A DNA stretch of 64,000 bases, taken from positions 29,595 to 93,594 of the forward strand of contig CALXRG010000010.1 of the NCBI GenBank assembly GCA_944390825.1. Direction: 5' to 3'. Every line of letters starts with the position of its first letter. Position 1 is the stretch's first letter. Made by a program: the position numbers and the translations under genes. Below the pieces are notes generated by a model. That model had not been told where the DNA came from. It saw nothing but the letters and a program-made list of their open reading frames with translations, and made no database searches. Source of the stretch: an uncultured Akkermansia sp. (GTDB taxonomy: Bacteria; Verrucomicrobiota; Verrucomicrobiia; Verrucomicrobiales; Akkermansiaceae). Shown here piece after piece: positions 33,545-42,261 of the stretch.

Positions 33545-34588
33545 GTGAATCCTCTCCTTTATAACCTCGCAAAACGCTTTCTTTTCTGTCTGGATCCCGA
33601 AACCGCCCATGAGCTGACACTCACGGGGCTGCGCCTCGCGGAGAAGATGCATTTGGTTCCTCTCATTGGCGGTTCTCCCGTGTCAGATCCGATCACCGTC
33701 ATGGGGCTGCAGTTCCCGAATCGCGTCGGACTTGCCGCTGGTATGGACAAGCAGGCGAATACGATCGCTGCCTTTGGTCATCTGGGTTTTGGGTTTGTGG
33801 AGGTTGGCACGCTGACGCCGCGGCCTCAGCCCGGCAACCCGCGTCCCCGCTGTTTCCGGTGTATTCCGCAGCAAGCCATCATCAATCACATGGGCATCAA
33901 TAATCCCGGTGTTGACAAAGGAGTGGAAAACATCATGTCTACCCTTCATTTCAAAGGGGTGCTGGGTGTCAACATCAGTAAAAACAAAGTCACCCCCAAC
34001 GACGAAGCGTGCATTGATTATCTGGCCTGTCTGAGAGCCGTCTGGCCCGTGGCGGACTACGTCACCATCAACTTCTCCTGCCCGAACGTTCCGAACCTCT
34101 GCGATTTGGCTAAAGCCGAGTCTGCGGCTCACCTGCTGGCTTCGCTCAAAAGCGAGCAAGCCAACCTCAGCAATGAAACCGGCCGCTATGTTCCCATTGT
34201 AATGAAGGTATCGCCAGACATGGCCGAAAGCCAAATCCGGGAACTCTGCCACGTTTTCGAAGACTGCCAGCTGGACGGTCTCATCTGCACCAACACCACC
34301 ACCACCCGCGAAGGCGTGGAAGGGCATCCTGCGGCGAAAGAAAGTGGAGGGCTCTCGGGCAAACCCCTCTTCAACCGTGCTAACGAAACGCTGGAAGCCT
34401 TTGCCAAAGGGCTTCACGGCAGCATCCCCATCATCGGTGTCGGCGGTATTATGAGTGCCGATGACGCAGAGGCCAAGATTCGGGCCGGAGCCTCCCTTGT
34501 CCAGCTCTACAGCGGCTTTATTTTCAAAGGGCCCAAGCTGATTCGCGATTGTGCGGTTCGGCTTCGCGACATGCGCCAAGCGGATTGA
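33545..34588 (+). CDS. pyrD: Dihydroorotate dehydrogenase, class 2 (quinone)
   Basis: A 347-aa flavoenzyme of pyrimidine synthesis. An N-terminal helical segment (LLYNLAKRFLFCLDPETAHELTLTGL), the membrane/quinone-tunnel part, marks class 2, which passes electrons to quinone. Then come NRVGLAAGMDKQA, GFVEVGTLTPRPQPGNPRPR, NINISKNKV-type VNISKNKVTPND, YVTINFSCPNVP with the catalytic Ser, and GVGGIMSADDAEAKIRAGASLVQLYSGF binding FMN phosphate. The start is GTG at 33545. It presumably uses menaquinone in an anaerobe. No other pyr gene is nearby. Confidence 0.95.
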   Translation: MNPLLYNLAKRFLFCLDPETAHELTLTGLRLAEKMHLVPLIGGSPVSDPITVMGLQFPNRVGLAAGMDKQANTIAAFGHLGFGFVEVGTLTPRPQPGNPRPRCFRCIPQQAIINHMGINNPGVDKGVENIMSTLHFKGVLGVNISKNKVTPNDEACIDYLACLRAVWPVADYVTINFSCPNVPNLCDLAKAESAAHLLASLKSEQANLSNETGRYVPIVMKVSPDMAESQIRELCHVFEDCQLDGLICTNTTTTREGVEGHPAAKESGGLSGKPLFNRANETLEAFAKGLHGSIPIIGVGGIMSADDAEAKIRAGASLVQLYSGFIFKGPKLIRDCAVRLRDMRQAD

Positions 34589-34682
34589 CGGCTGCTTGTC
34601 CGTTTGACGGGAAGGGGAAAAACAAACTCGGTACCGGCCTGCCCGCAAAAGCAAAAACATAACCTGATGATGCAATTAAACA

Positions 34683-34711
34683 TTGCATCATCACGGCGGA
34701 TGTGCTAGCCT
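34683..34711 (+). promoter_or_regulatory. Promoter of the 34740 gene
   Basis: TTGCAT (34683-34688), 17 nt, TAGCCT (34706-34711) with TGC upstream; leader of about 22 nt. The -10 region is nearly identical to the argF one. Confidence 0.55.
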
Positions 34712-34739
34712 TTCCGAGTAAGCCTGTAAACTCGTCTAT

Positions 34740-36263
34740 ATGAAAAAATCCCTCCTCCTTCTTGCCTTTGCGACCGGGTGTGCACTCTACACCGCTGATA
34801 CTGTCCGTGCTGAAGCTGAAGCCGCCGCCCCGGCTGCGGATGCTTCTGCCAAGCCTGCTGATTCGGAGCAGGCCGCTGAGCCGGCCAAGCAGGACGGGGA
34901 GAAGACTGATGCGCAGGCCAGCAATGAAGCAAAGCCGGCCGAAGGCACTCAGAACCAGGAGCAGAATAAAGATCAGAGCCAGGCGGGAGGCAATGCTGCG
35001 ACGGATGTGACTGCATCGCTGCGCAAAAAAGTCCAGCAGATTGATATTGGTCTGGCGTCCATTTCCAAGCCATCGCGCTACTTGGTTTCCAGCTGCACGC
35101 GGGTCAAGCAGCATGCGGAGAAAGAGCTCAAGGAGCTTGACGAACTGGCCAGCAAGGTGACGTCTCTGACGGAGATGTTCAACAATGCGCAGACGGGCGA
35201 GTTCCCCTTCACGGAAGTAACGGACGAAGATCGCGACAAGTACCAGCGCGACGCCATGGCTGCTTACAACGCGATGCTCACGGACATGAAGGAAAGAAAA
35301 GGCCGCCGCAAGGTGGCGGGGCTGGATAAGTTCGAGATCATGCGCGAGCGTTACCAGGGGATTGAAGAGTACAAGAAAGCCTACGAGATTTATATCAAGA
35401 CCCTCAAGCAGCTTGAAAAGCATTGGGACAAAATGCTGGCCAAGGAAGAAAAGCGCCGTGCCCGATACAATGAGAAGCGCCGCCAGTCTCTTGACGCCGC
35501 GGACAACGAGCAGTACGAGGAATTGGCGGCATATTTCAAGAAAGATGGGGACGACATTGCGAAGGTCTGGTACAATCCCATCCCCACCAATCTGCGTATG
35601 CTTCAGAACTGCTGCAACAAGCTCAAAGACGCTTTGCGCCGCAGCGACTTCAACAAGATGGAGCCGGAGGTCGGCAAGGTTCCCCAGATGATTCAGCAGT
35701 ATTGGGAAATGATGGATCAGGCCCGCCAGCACATGATCAACGGCGAGTTTGACACGGCTCGCAAGGTAATGCGCGAGAGCGAGGTGAACAGAGAGATTGC
35801 GAGGCTTCGCAGTTACCTTCTGCCCAACGAGTACCGTGATCCCATGGCTGCGCAGTATCGCGAGCTCGAGAATGAAATTTCCAAGCGTGAGCGCGCCCGC
35901 AACAATGAGAAGCGTGATCTTGACCGCGCCGTCTCGGCCATGGAGCGCAAGCAGCGCAGTCTTGAATCGCGACTGGTGAGTATTCTTGAATCCATCGAGG
36001 AGGAGAAAGCCCGCGATGTTGGTCATGATTCTGCCGTTATGCTTTCCGACTCGCAGGAGGAGCAGTCTGAGTCTCAGGATGGAGGCGACGCTGCTAAGCC
36101 AGAGGGTAGCGAAGGTGACGGTGGAGCTGATGGTGATGATGGAGGAGAGGAGGACAAGACTCCAGCTGACGGCGATCAGTCTGCTGATGGAACGCAGACG
36201 GACCAATCGGGAGACGCACCGGCCTCTGAAACCACCGGGAGCGAGCAGCAACCCGCAAAGTAA
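34740..36263 (+). CDS. Secreted coiled-coil protein of unknown function
   Basis: A 507-aa exported protein. A signal peptide (MKKSLLLLAFATGCALYTADTVRA) is followed by a low-complexity Ala/Glu/Gln segment (about 26-90), a long helical, strongly charged core (about 95-420) with heptad-like stretches such as KRERARNNEKRDLDRAVSAMERKQRSL split over two helices, and an acidic Gly/Asp/Gln tail (about 430-507). The lipobox-like ATGC in the signal could instead make it a lipoprotein. No enzyme motif is visible. Two smaller secreted helical proteins and a GH110 enzyme follow on the same strand, hinting at a shared envelope or glycan-use role. Confidence 0.75.
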   Translation: MKKSLLLLAFATGCALYTADTVRAEAEAAAPAADASAKPADSEQAAEPAKQDGEKTDAQASNEAKPAEGTQNQEQNKDQSQAGGNAATDVTASLRKKVQQIDIGLASISKPSRYLVSSCTRVKQHAEKELKELDELASKVTSLTEMFNNAQTGEFPFTEVTDEDRDKYQRDAMAAYNAMLTDMKERKGRRKVAGLDKFEIMRERYQGIEEYKKAYEIYIKTLKQLEKHWDKMLAKEEKRRARYNEKRRQSLDAADNEQYEELAAYFKKDGDDIAKVWYNPIPTNLRMLQNCCNKLKDALRRSDFNKMEPEVGKVPQMIQQYWEMMDQARQHMINGEFDTARKVMRESEVNREIARLRSYLLPNEYRDPMAAQYRELENEISKRERARNNEKRDLDRAVSAMERKQRSLESRLVSILESIEEEKARDVGHDSAVMLSDSQEEQSESQDGGDAAKPEGSEGDGGADGDDGGEEDKTPADGDQSADGTQTDQSGDAPASETTGSEQQPAK

Positions 36264-36323
36264 CCACCTATTCCATGGGGCAGGGATCTCCGGTACGGCC
36301 GGGGCCTCTGCCCATTCCCGAGC

Positions 36324-36728
36324 ATGAAGCTTCTCATCCCTGGAGTTTTGAGTTTGTGTGCCGTGCAGATACTGCATGCCTCGACACTCCCACCGGAGTG
36401 GGATACCGCCCTGGAGCGTTACTGTGAGTTGCCTGCCAAGCTGGTTCCCGTGCTGGAGCAGGTCACTGACACCAAGACCGCCGATGAAGCTGCGCCCAAG
36501 CTCAATGCCCTGCTCCGCGAGGTGTATGACGTATGCACAGCCCTGCAAACAATCAAATCCTTGAGTGAGGCACAAGCCGCCGACGTGAAAGCGCGTTACG
36601 AAAAACGGATGAGGGAAGAATGGGGCAAAGTCTTCTCCCAAATCTTCCGCCTGCAACAGGCTCAGTGCTTTCAATCCTCCCTTTTCAACCAGCAATTCCA
36701 GCTGCTGGGCATGATGCTTGACCAATGA
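36324..36728 (+). CDS. Small secreted helical protein
   Basis: A 134-aa protein with signal peptide MKLLIPGVLSLCAVQILHAS and a fully helical body (LPAKLVPVLEQV to FQLLGMML). The length and spacing of its helices match the last 100 residues of the next protein (36725): both have a leading LxxLxxxxxEV helix, an AP-containing turn, a YE near the middle and a final Leu-rich helix, suggesting paralogy. Its stop overlaps the next start (ATGA), so the pair is coupled. Function unknown. Confidence 0.75.
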   Translation: MKLLIPGVLSLCAVQILHASTLPPEWDTALERYCELPAKLVPVLEQVTDTKTADEAAPKLNALLREVYDVCTALQTIKSLSEAQAADVKARYEKRMREEWGKVFSQIFRLQQAQCFQSSLFNQQFQLLGMMLDQ

Positions 36729-37507
36729 AGAACCTCCCCATCATCCTGCTGGCGGCCTCCGTAGCACCCGTTTTTGCCCAAGCGCCCGCCACGTTGTCTT
36801 CGGCTGCACCTTCTCAGGGGAATCTGACGGATTCGGTCGCCCCCGGTAGCCCTTTGACCGAAGCCCCTGCGCTGGCAGAACCTTCAGCACTGGCAGAGCC
36901 TCCTGCACTGGACGGAACTCCTTCCTTGGCGTCCCCCCCTGCTCCGGCGCAACATGCAGCCCCGGCGGAAACACCACCCCCCGACATGTCCCCCGCGGAG
37001 CTGCCCGACGCAGTGATTTCCCCCGACCATCCTGTAGTTCCCGACAGGGCGGTCTCCACCCCGGGAATACCGGGGCTTCTGAATCCGGAAACCGCCGGAG
37101 TGAAGGTGACGGATGGCTCACCATCCATTGAAACAGACAGTGAAGCGGCACAACCGGAGGAAGATCCGCAACTCCCTCCCGCCGAGGTGCACGTGCGCAA
37201 AGGCATTGCCCTCCTGCTGAAACTGCACGCAATCATGGCGGAAGTCAACAGCCCCCAAACCGCGAAGCACGCAGTCGCACCGGTCGTGACACTCTCGCGC
37301 GACATGCTGAAGTGGACACAGGGCTTTTCTTCCCTCCCCCTGCTGGATGATGACACCCGCATGCTTTACGAGGATCAGTATCTGCCGATCTTCCGTAAAA
37401 TCAACACCCAACTCAAACTCCAGGGAGAGCGCCTCGCCTCTGCCAAGTACTACGGCTCCCGAGATCTGCAGGCAGCCTTGGCTCACCTGATTCTCCTACT
37501 GCAGTAA
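36725..37507 (+). CDS. Secreted protein with Pro/Ala-rich region and helical domain
   Basis: A 260-aa exported protein. Signal peptide MKNLPIILLAASVAPVFA, then about 140 residues of Pro/Ala/Leu/Glu-rich, repeat-like sequence (EAPALAEPSALAEPPALDG), and a C-terminal helical domain (about 155-260) resembling the 36324 protein. The domain plan suggests a flexible spacer that holds the helical domain away from its anchor. It starts inside the stop of the previous gene and ends 6 nt before the GH110 gene, so all are likely one operon. Confidence 0.75.
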   Translation: MKNLPIILLAASVAPVFAQAPATLSSAAPSQGNLTDSVAPGSPLTEAPALAEPSALAEPPALDGTPSLASPPAPAQHAAPAETPPPDMSPAELPDAVISPDHPVVPDRAVSTPGIPGLLNPETAGVKVTDGSPSIETDSEAAQPEEDPQLPPAEVHVRKGIALLLKLHAIMAEVNSPQTAKHAVAPVVTLSRDMLKWTQGFSSLPLLDDDTRMLYEDQYLPIFRKINTQLKLQGERLASAKYYGSRDLQAALAHLILLLQ

Positions 37508-37513
37508 ATCACA

Positions 37514-39787
37514 ATGATCGAAACCAGAATACTTCGAATGGGAGGCTTCGCAATCCTGGGAGCCTCCCAGCTTCTTCCCGTATGCCAAGCCGCAACGCCA
37601 CCGCGTGCCGCCATCACCGGCAGCACAACAAACGCCCCGGCAGATAACTCACCCTCCACCAATTCAAACTCCCCGGCCCCCCGTCCGGGCGAACAAACAG
37701 GGGGAACCACAGAAACACCCCAAACAGAAGCCCCCATCGCAAAAGTGACCCAAGCGGAAGACGCCACCCAAGCGAAACTCGACCAAGGCAAACACACTTC
37801 CCCCGCCTCCCCCCTGACCGAAGAATCCCTGCTGATGCGAGGCCGGCGCATGCTTCCCCTCGAAGTCCGGGGCGACACCCTCGTCGGGCGCACCCCCCAG
37901 GGCAGCGGCGCCCCCTTCCTCATCATGTCCGGTTCAGAAACACTGTGGCAGGGAGGCCCCGACACTGCATTTAGCATCTCCGCGAAAGGCCTTCGGCACC
38001 TCTACCTGTTCTCAAGCGAAGCCGATAACACAGACTGGCAGCAGCTGAGCTGGCAGGGCGCACCGCCTGCGGCACTGCCAGCAGCAAAAAAACCGCTGGT
38101 CATCGCAGCCGCCGATCACGGGGTGCATCCCAGCACACACGACTGCTCACCCGCCCTGCGGCAACTCCTCAGCGAAGCCCGCCGCCTGCGGCAAGACACA
38201 GGCAGAGCCGTCACCATCCGGCTGGAACCCGGTGAATACCACTTCTACCCCGGCGGTACCCTGCCGATGAGCATCTACATCTCCAACCACGATCAGCAGG
38301 ACATCCAGCCTGTTGCCCTGCCCCTCATCGATCTGGATCACGTCAGCATCGACGGCCAGGGCTCCACCCTCATCTGCCACGGACGCCTGCTGCCTGTCCT
38401 GATCATGGATTCGCAGCATCTCCGACTCTCCAACCTCTCCATCGACTACATCACCCCCTTCTACACAGAAGCCACCATCACCGCCATCGACAGCACCGGC
38501 ACCACCGTCAGCATCCCCGCCGACATGGCCTGGAGCATCAAAAACGGCCGATTCCTCAGCTGTGGAGAAAACTGGGAAATGGGCATAACCTGTGCCATCG
38601 CCTTCAAACCGGACGGCCGCATGGTTCCCCTCGGTACCGGCGGAGACCTGCCCTGGTCACGGCAAGCCGACATCACCGGCCCGAACCAAGTGCACTTCCC
38701 CCTGAATGCAGGCAAGCTGGGACTAAGCGTCGGGGACATTGTCACCCTCCGCAGCTTCTGGCGTCCGCACCCTGCCATAGTACTCTACCGGACCCGGGAC
38801 ACACAGCTCGACCAAGTCATCTTCCGCAACAGCCAGGGCATGGCTCTGCTCGCCCAGCGCAGCGAAGACATCACCATCCGAGGCGGCGGGTGCATCCGCC
38901 ACAAAGGGCGCCTGCACACCGTCTCGGCAGATGCCACCCACTTCTCCAACTGCCGCGGACACATCGACGTAGAAGGCGCCCTCTACGAAGGCATGATGGA
39001 TGACGCCATCAACGTGCACTCCACCTGCCTGCGTATCGAGGAAGTCATCTCGCCGCGCGAAATTCTCTGCCGCTATGTGCATCCCCAAGCCATCGGCTTT
39101 GAAGTCATCCTGCCGGGCGAAAACCTGCAATTCATCCATGCTCCAACCCTGCAGAACACCCCAACCCTGAGCAAAGCCGCCCATGTCACCAAAGTAGACG
39201 AGCGCACCCTGCGCATAACCTTGGCCGAAGACCTTCCCGAAGGCATAGGCGAAGGCGACGCCGTAGAAAATGCGGACTGGTACCCGCAAGTCACCTTCCG
39301 GCACAACACCGTACGCCACAACCGGGCCAGGGGAGCACTATTCACCACGCCGCGCCCCGTTCTTGTAGAGAAAAACCAATTCATCTGGTCGAGCGGATCC
39401 GCCATTCTGCTGGCGGGAGACGCCCAGGGATGGTATGAAAGCGGGCGCTGCCTCGACGTCGTTATCCGCGATAACATTTTTGAAAACAACCTCACCTGCC
39501 GCTTCCAATTCACCGAAGGCATCATCTCCATCTACCCGGAAGTAAGTGAGCCGAAACACCAGACGGAACGCTATCACCAAAACATCCTCATCGAGAACAA
39601 CACCTTCATCACCCACCGCGTCCCCCTGGTCTTCGCCTCATCCACCCGCGGCCTGACCTTCCGGCACAACACCGTGCACTACCACGATCAGTACAAGCCT
39701 CTGCACGGTGGCGTCCCCTTCATCTTCCGCCACTGCGAACAAACAACCACCCAGGAACTCCCCTCCGACCAGCAGGAATCTCCGTAA
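37514..39787 (+). CDS. Secreted alpha-1,3-galactosidase-like enzyme, GH110
   Basis: A 757-aa parallel beta-helix protein. Signal peptide near 1-27 (GGFAILGASQLLPVCQA), a Thr/Pro/Asn-rich linker to about 110, then the catalytic helix: VTIRLEPGEYHFYPGG, ISNHDQQ, IDGQGSTLICHG, HFSNCRGHIDVEG, MMDDAINVHST with the Asp496-Asp497 pair that matches the paired Asp residues proposed as catalytic in GH110, and WYESGRCLDVVIRDNIFENN. GH110 enzymes remove terminal alpha-1,3-linked galactose, including from blood group B structures. The fit to GH110 is by motif order from memory. With the GH29 fucosidase (4227) it would help strip mucin caps. It follows the secreted helical pair by 6 nt. Confidence 0.8.
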   Translation: MIETRILRMGGFAILGASQLLPVCQAATPPRAAITGSTTNAPADNSPSTNSNSPAPRPGEQTGGTTETPQTEAPIAKVTQAEDATQAKLDQGKHTSPASPLTEESLLMRGRRMLPLEVRGDTLVGRTPQGSGAPFLIMSGSETLWQGGPDTAFSISAKGLRHLYLFSSEADNTDWQQLSWQGAPPAALPAAKKPLVIAAADHGVHPSTHDCSPALRQLLSEARRLRQDTGRAVTIRLEPGEYHFYPGGTLPMSIYISNHDQQDIQPVALPLIDLDHVSIDGQGSTLICHGRLLPVLIMDSQHLRLSNLSIDYITPFYTEATITAIDSTGTTVSIPADMAWSIKNGRFLSCGENWEMGITCAIAFKPDGRMVPLGTGGDLPWSRQADITGPNQVHFPLNAGKLGLSVGDIVTLRSFWRPHPAIVLYRTRDTQLDQVIFRNSQGMALLAQRSEDITIRGGGCIRHKGRLHTVSADATHFSNCRGHIDVEGALYEGMMDDAINVHSTCLRIEEVISPREILCRYVHPQAIGFEVILPGENLQFIHAPTLQNTPTLSKAAHVTKVDERTLRITLAEDLPEGIGEGDAVENADWYPQVTFRHNTVRHNRARGALFTTPRPVLVEKNQFIWSSGSAILLAGDAQGWYESGRCLDVVIRDNIFENNLTCRFQFTEGIISIYPEVSEPKHQTERYHQNILIENNTFITHRVPLVFASSTRGLTFRHNTVHYHDQYKPLHGGVPFIFRHCEQTTTQELPSDQQESP

Positions 39788-39831
39788 GCCCCACCAGCCG
39801 GCCTCCCCCAAGACCCACTCCCCATCCGGCA

Positions 39832-41013
39832 ATGCTCTACTCCACCATCAACATCCTCATCGCCCTCGTCAGCCTTGGACTCCTCTACACGTGTCTGGTC
39901 CTGGGCGATGCGAACCGCCGCCGCAGGCGCCGGAGTCAGCAGCTGCCAGAGCAGGATCCGTATCCCCCCTCGACCTTTCCCGACAAAATCCACCGTTGGA
40001 TAGCCGCCCTCTTCATCACCTTCTTTTTCATCGCGTGCCTTTTCCCGTCCGACTCAGCGGAGCAATTCACCGACGGGGAAGACTTCGCAGCCAGCGAGGA
40101 AATGACCGCCGCCGCCGAAGAAGAAGCCGTCATGGATACCGGTCCTTCAGCATGGAATGACACCGTCCCAGGCGCAGGCAGCACATCTTCAGCACCCCCC
40201 GAAGGCGCTATTCCCTCCGAATCACCGGATTTCCCCGATGACACGGAATCCCCTGATGGCACCGGATACCCCGATACCGGCGCATTCCCCGAGCAAACCT
40301 CCCTCACCGTCCCCCCCGCAAGCCAGGACACCGCCGCACAGGAGCCCAACCTCACCGCAGACACCGCAGCATCTTCCCCCTCTGCCACCGCCCCCAACGA
40401 AAGCGGGCAACCCCAGGCAACAGAACCAGCCGACGGGGAGTACTGGGATTCCCCGTTCTTTTTCCTACAGGACATCATCACAAGTCTCCTGCTGTATTCC
40501 CCCCTGCTGATTCTCTTCGCCTTCGTACCAAACGCAAAAACAGCATCCGACAAACCGGGCCGTGCCGTCCTGCGCATCACCGGCTACCTTCTTCTAGTTT
40601 ACGGCCTCTCCTTCGTCTACGGCATCTCAGGTCTGCCGGAACTGCTGATGGAGTGGACTCAAGCCCCTGAGCTTCAGCAAATCAGTCAGGACGTACAAAG
40701 CATCACCGATCCTCTCGCCCTGGCCGGAGCCTGCCTCTCCATCATCATCATCACCCCCATCTGCGAAGAAATCTGCTTCCGGGGCTTCATCTTCAATTCC
40801 CTCGTCCGCGACTGGGGCATGCCCGCAGCGGCCACCGTATCCGGCCTGCTCTTCGGCGCCGTCCACCTCTCCCTCCTGCACTTCATCCCCCTGAGCATTC
40901 TGGGCATCGTCCTAGCCGTCAGCTACTACAAAAGCCGCTCCATCTGGACGCCCATCACCATTCATGCCCTCTTCAACGCCATAGGCATCGTCACCCTCAT
41001 CACCACCGCATGA
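39832..41013 (+). CDS. CPBP-family intramembrane metalloprotease
   Basis: A 393-aa membrane protein. Two N-terminal helices (about 5-25 and 55-73) flank a short basic loop; then an acidic Pro/Ser/Thr-rich loop of about 130 residues (75-205) precedes the core of six or so helices. The family motifs are intact: CEEICFRG (Glu312, Glu313, Arg317), FGAVH (His345) and HALFN near 380. Members include Rce1-type CAAX proteases and bacteriocin-immunity proteins. The long acidic loop is unusual and probably faces the periplasm. It overlaps thiL by ATGA and follows GH110 by 44 nt. Confidence 0.87.
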   Translation: MLYSTINILIALVSLGLLYTCLVLGDANRRRRRRSQQLPEQDPYPPSTFPDKIHRWIAALFITFFFIACLFPSDSAEQFTDGEDFAASEEMTAAAEEEAVMDTGPSAWNDTVPGAGSTSSAPPEGAIPSESPDFPDDTESPDGTGYPDTGAFPEQTSLTVPPASQDTAAQEPNLTADTAASSPSATAPNESGQPQATEPADGEYWDSPFFFLQDIITSLLLYSPLLILFAFVPNAKTASDKPGRAVLRITGYLLLVYGLSFVYGISGLPELLMEWTQAPELQQISQDVQSITDPLALAGACLSIIIITPICEEICFRGFIFNSLVRDWGMPAAATVSGLLFGAVHLSLLHFIPLSILGIVLAVSYYKSRSIWTPITIHALFNAIGIVTLITTA

Positions 41014-41894
41014 GCACCCCCCTCTCCCAGCTGGGCGAGGACGCCACCATCAAGCGGCTCCTGCGCCACGCCGCCACCAACCCCGGCCTGCTCCAAGGCC
41101 CCGGAGATGACTGTGCCGTCGTCCGGGGAGACGACCACTGGGACCTGCTTCTCAAAACCGATGCCGTCATCGAAGGCGTCCACTTCCCCGCCGGCACCCC
41201 GCCCGAACTCATCGGCCGCAAGGCCCTGGCCCGGGCCATCTCCGACATCGCCGCCATGGGAGGCCTGCCCGAGCACGCACTCATCACCCTGCTCGCACAT
41301 CCCGGACGGCCTGTCGAGCAGCTGGAAGGCATCTACAGCGGCCTCAACCTCCTCGCCTCCGACTTCGGCATCTCCCTGGCCGGGGGAGAAACCTCCTCCC
41401 TGCCCCACGAAGGCCTGGTCCTCAGCATCGCCCTCACCGGCCGCGTAGAATCGGGCCGTGCCATCCTGCGCAGCGGGGGCAGCCCTGGGGATATCCTGTG
41501 CGTCAGCGGGCGACTGGGAGGCTCCTTTGCCAGCGGAAGACACCTGAGCTTCACCCCGCGCGTCGCCCTGGCCCGCTGGCTGATCAGCCAGGATCTTTCT
41601 CCCTCTGCCATGATGGATCTCTCCGACGGCCTCGGCACAGACCTGCCCCGGCTTGCCGCAGCATCCCAATGCGGCTACCACGTGTTCCTCAACCGGCTCC
41701 CATGCCACGAGCACATTGATATTTCCCACGCTGTCAGTGATGGAGAAGACTATGAACTCCTCTTCACCCTCCCTCCAGCCTCCTGGACCCGCCTCAGCGC
41801 CCTTCAGCCACCCACTCCCATCACCCCCATCGGGCACCTGACAGACGGCGCTGTAACACCCTTGAAATCAGGGTGGCAACACTTCGCCCATTAG
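41010..41894 (+). CDS. thiL: Thiamine-monophosphate kinase
   Basis: A 294-aa enzyme making thiamine diphosphate from ThMP and ATP. GPGDDCAVV and LLLKTDAVIEGVHF hold the Mg-binding Asp residues; RKALARAISDIAAMGG, AGGETSS, RVESGRAILRSGGSPGDILCVSGRLGGSF and MDLSDGLGTDLPRL follow in the family order. It overlaps the CPBP protease gene by ATGA. The function of that pairing is unclear. A 367-nt region with a DnaA-box-like site separates it from dnaA. Confidence 0.94.
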   Translation: MSTPLSQLGEDATIKRLLRHAATNPGLLQGPGDDCAVVRGDDHWDLLLKTDAVIEGVHFPAGTPPELIGRKALARAISDIAAMGGLPEHALITLLAHPGRPVEQLEGIYSGLNLLASDFGISLAGGETSSLPHEGLVLSIALTGRVESGRAILRSGGSPGDILCVSGRLGGSFASGRHLSFTPRVALARWLISQDLSPSAMMDLSDGLGTDLPRLAAASQCGYHVFLNRLPCHEHIDISHAVSDGEDYELLFTLPPASWTRLSALQPPTPITPIGHLTDGAVTPLKSGWQHFAH

Positions 41895-41982
41895 CCCGTT
41901 TTACCCCCATAACAGGCCCTTTCCCTGGCTCTCCGTGCAAGAGAAAAATCGCCTTCTCTCCGCCCTGTCGCAATTAGTTTAC

Positions 41983-41991
41983 TTATTCACC
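41983..41991 (+). promoter_or_regulatory. DnaA-box-like site upstream of dnaA
   Basis: TTATTCACC differs from the consensus TTATNCACA at one position. It lies in the AT-rich 41895-42261 gap, where TTGATC (42033) and an AATAAT stretch near 42057 could be the dnaA promoter. One box suggests autoregulation at most. Confidence 0.35.
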
Positions 41992-42261
41992 ATCAAAGGA
42001 TTGAACAAAAAGAAAAAATGTTCCACAGCCTCTTGATCCCCGGCACAGGGCCCCAAAATAATATTCAAGATAAGCTAAAGAAAAGAGAGCTCCCCGACTG
42101 AAAAAAATAGAGTCCGTGGAACTCTCATGGAATAGGGCTTTCACCGATGGCAAGAAAGCGCTCCGCAAAAAAAAACTTCCGGGCTCGGGGCAAACGTGAC
42201 ATAGTCAGCTCCGCGAACCCGCCCCGGACCGGAAACAGCGGGATAGAAAAGGAAACAACAC

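Noticed and set aside
41895..42261. Chromosomal origin next to dnaA
   Set aside because: Only one imperfect DnaA box; no box cluster or long AT-rich unwinding region.
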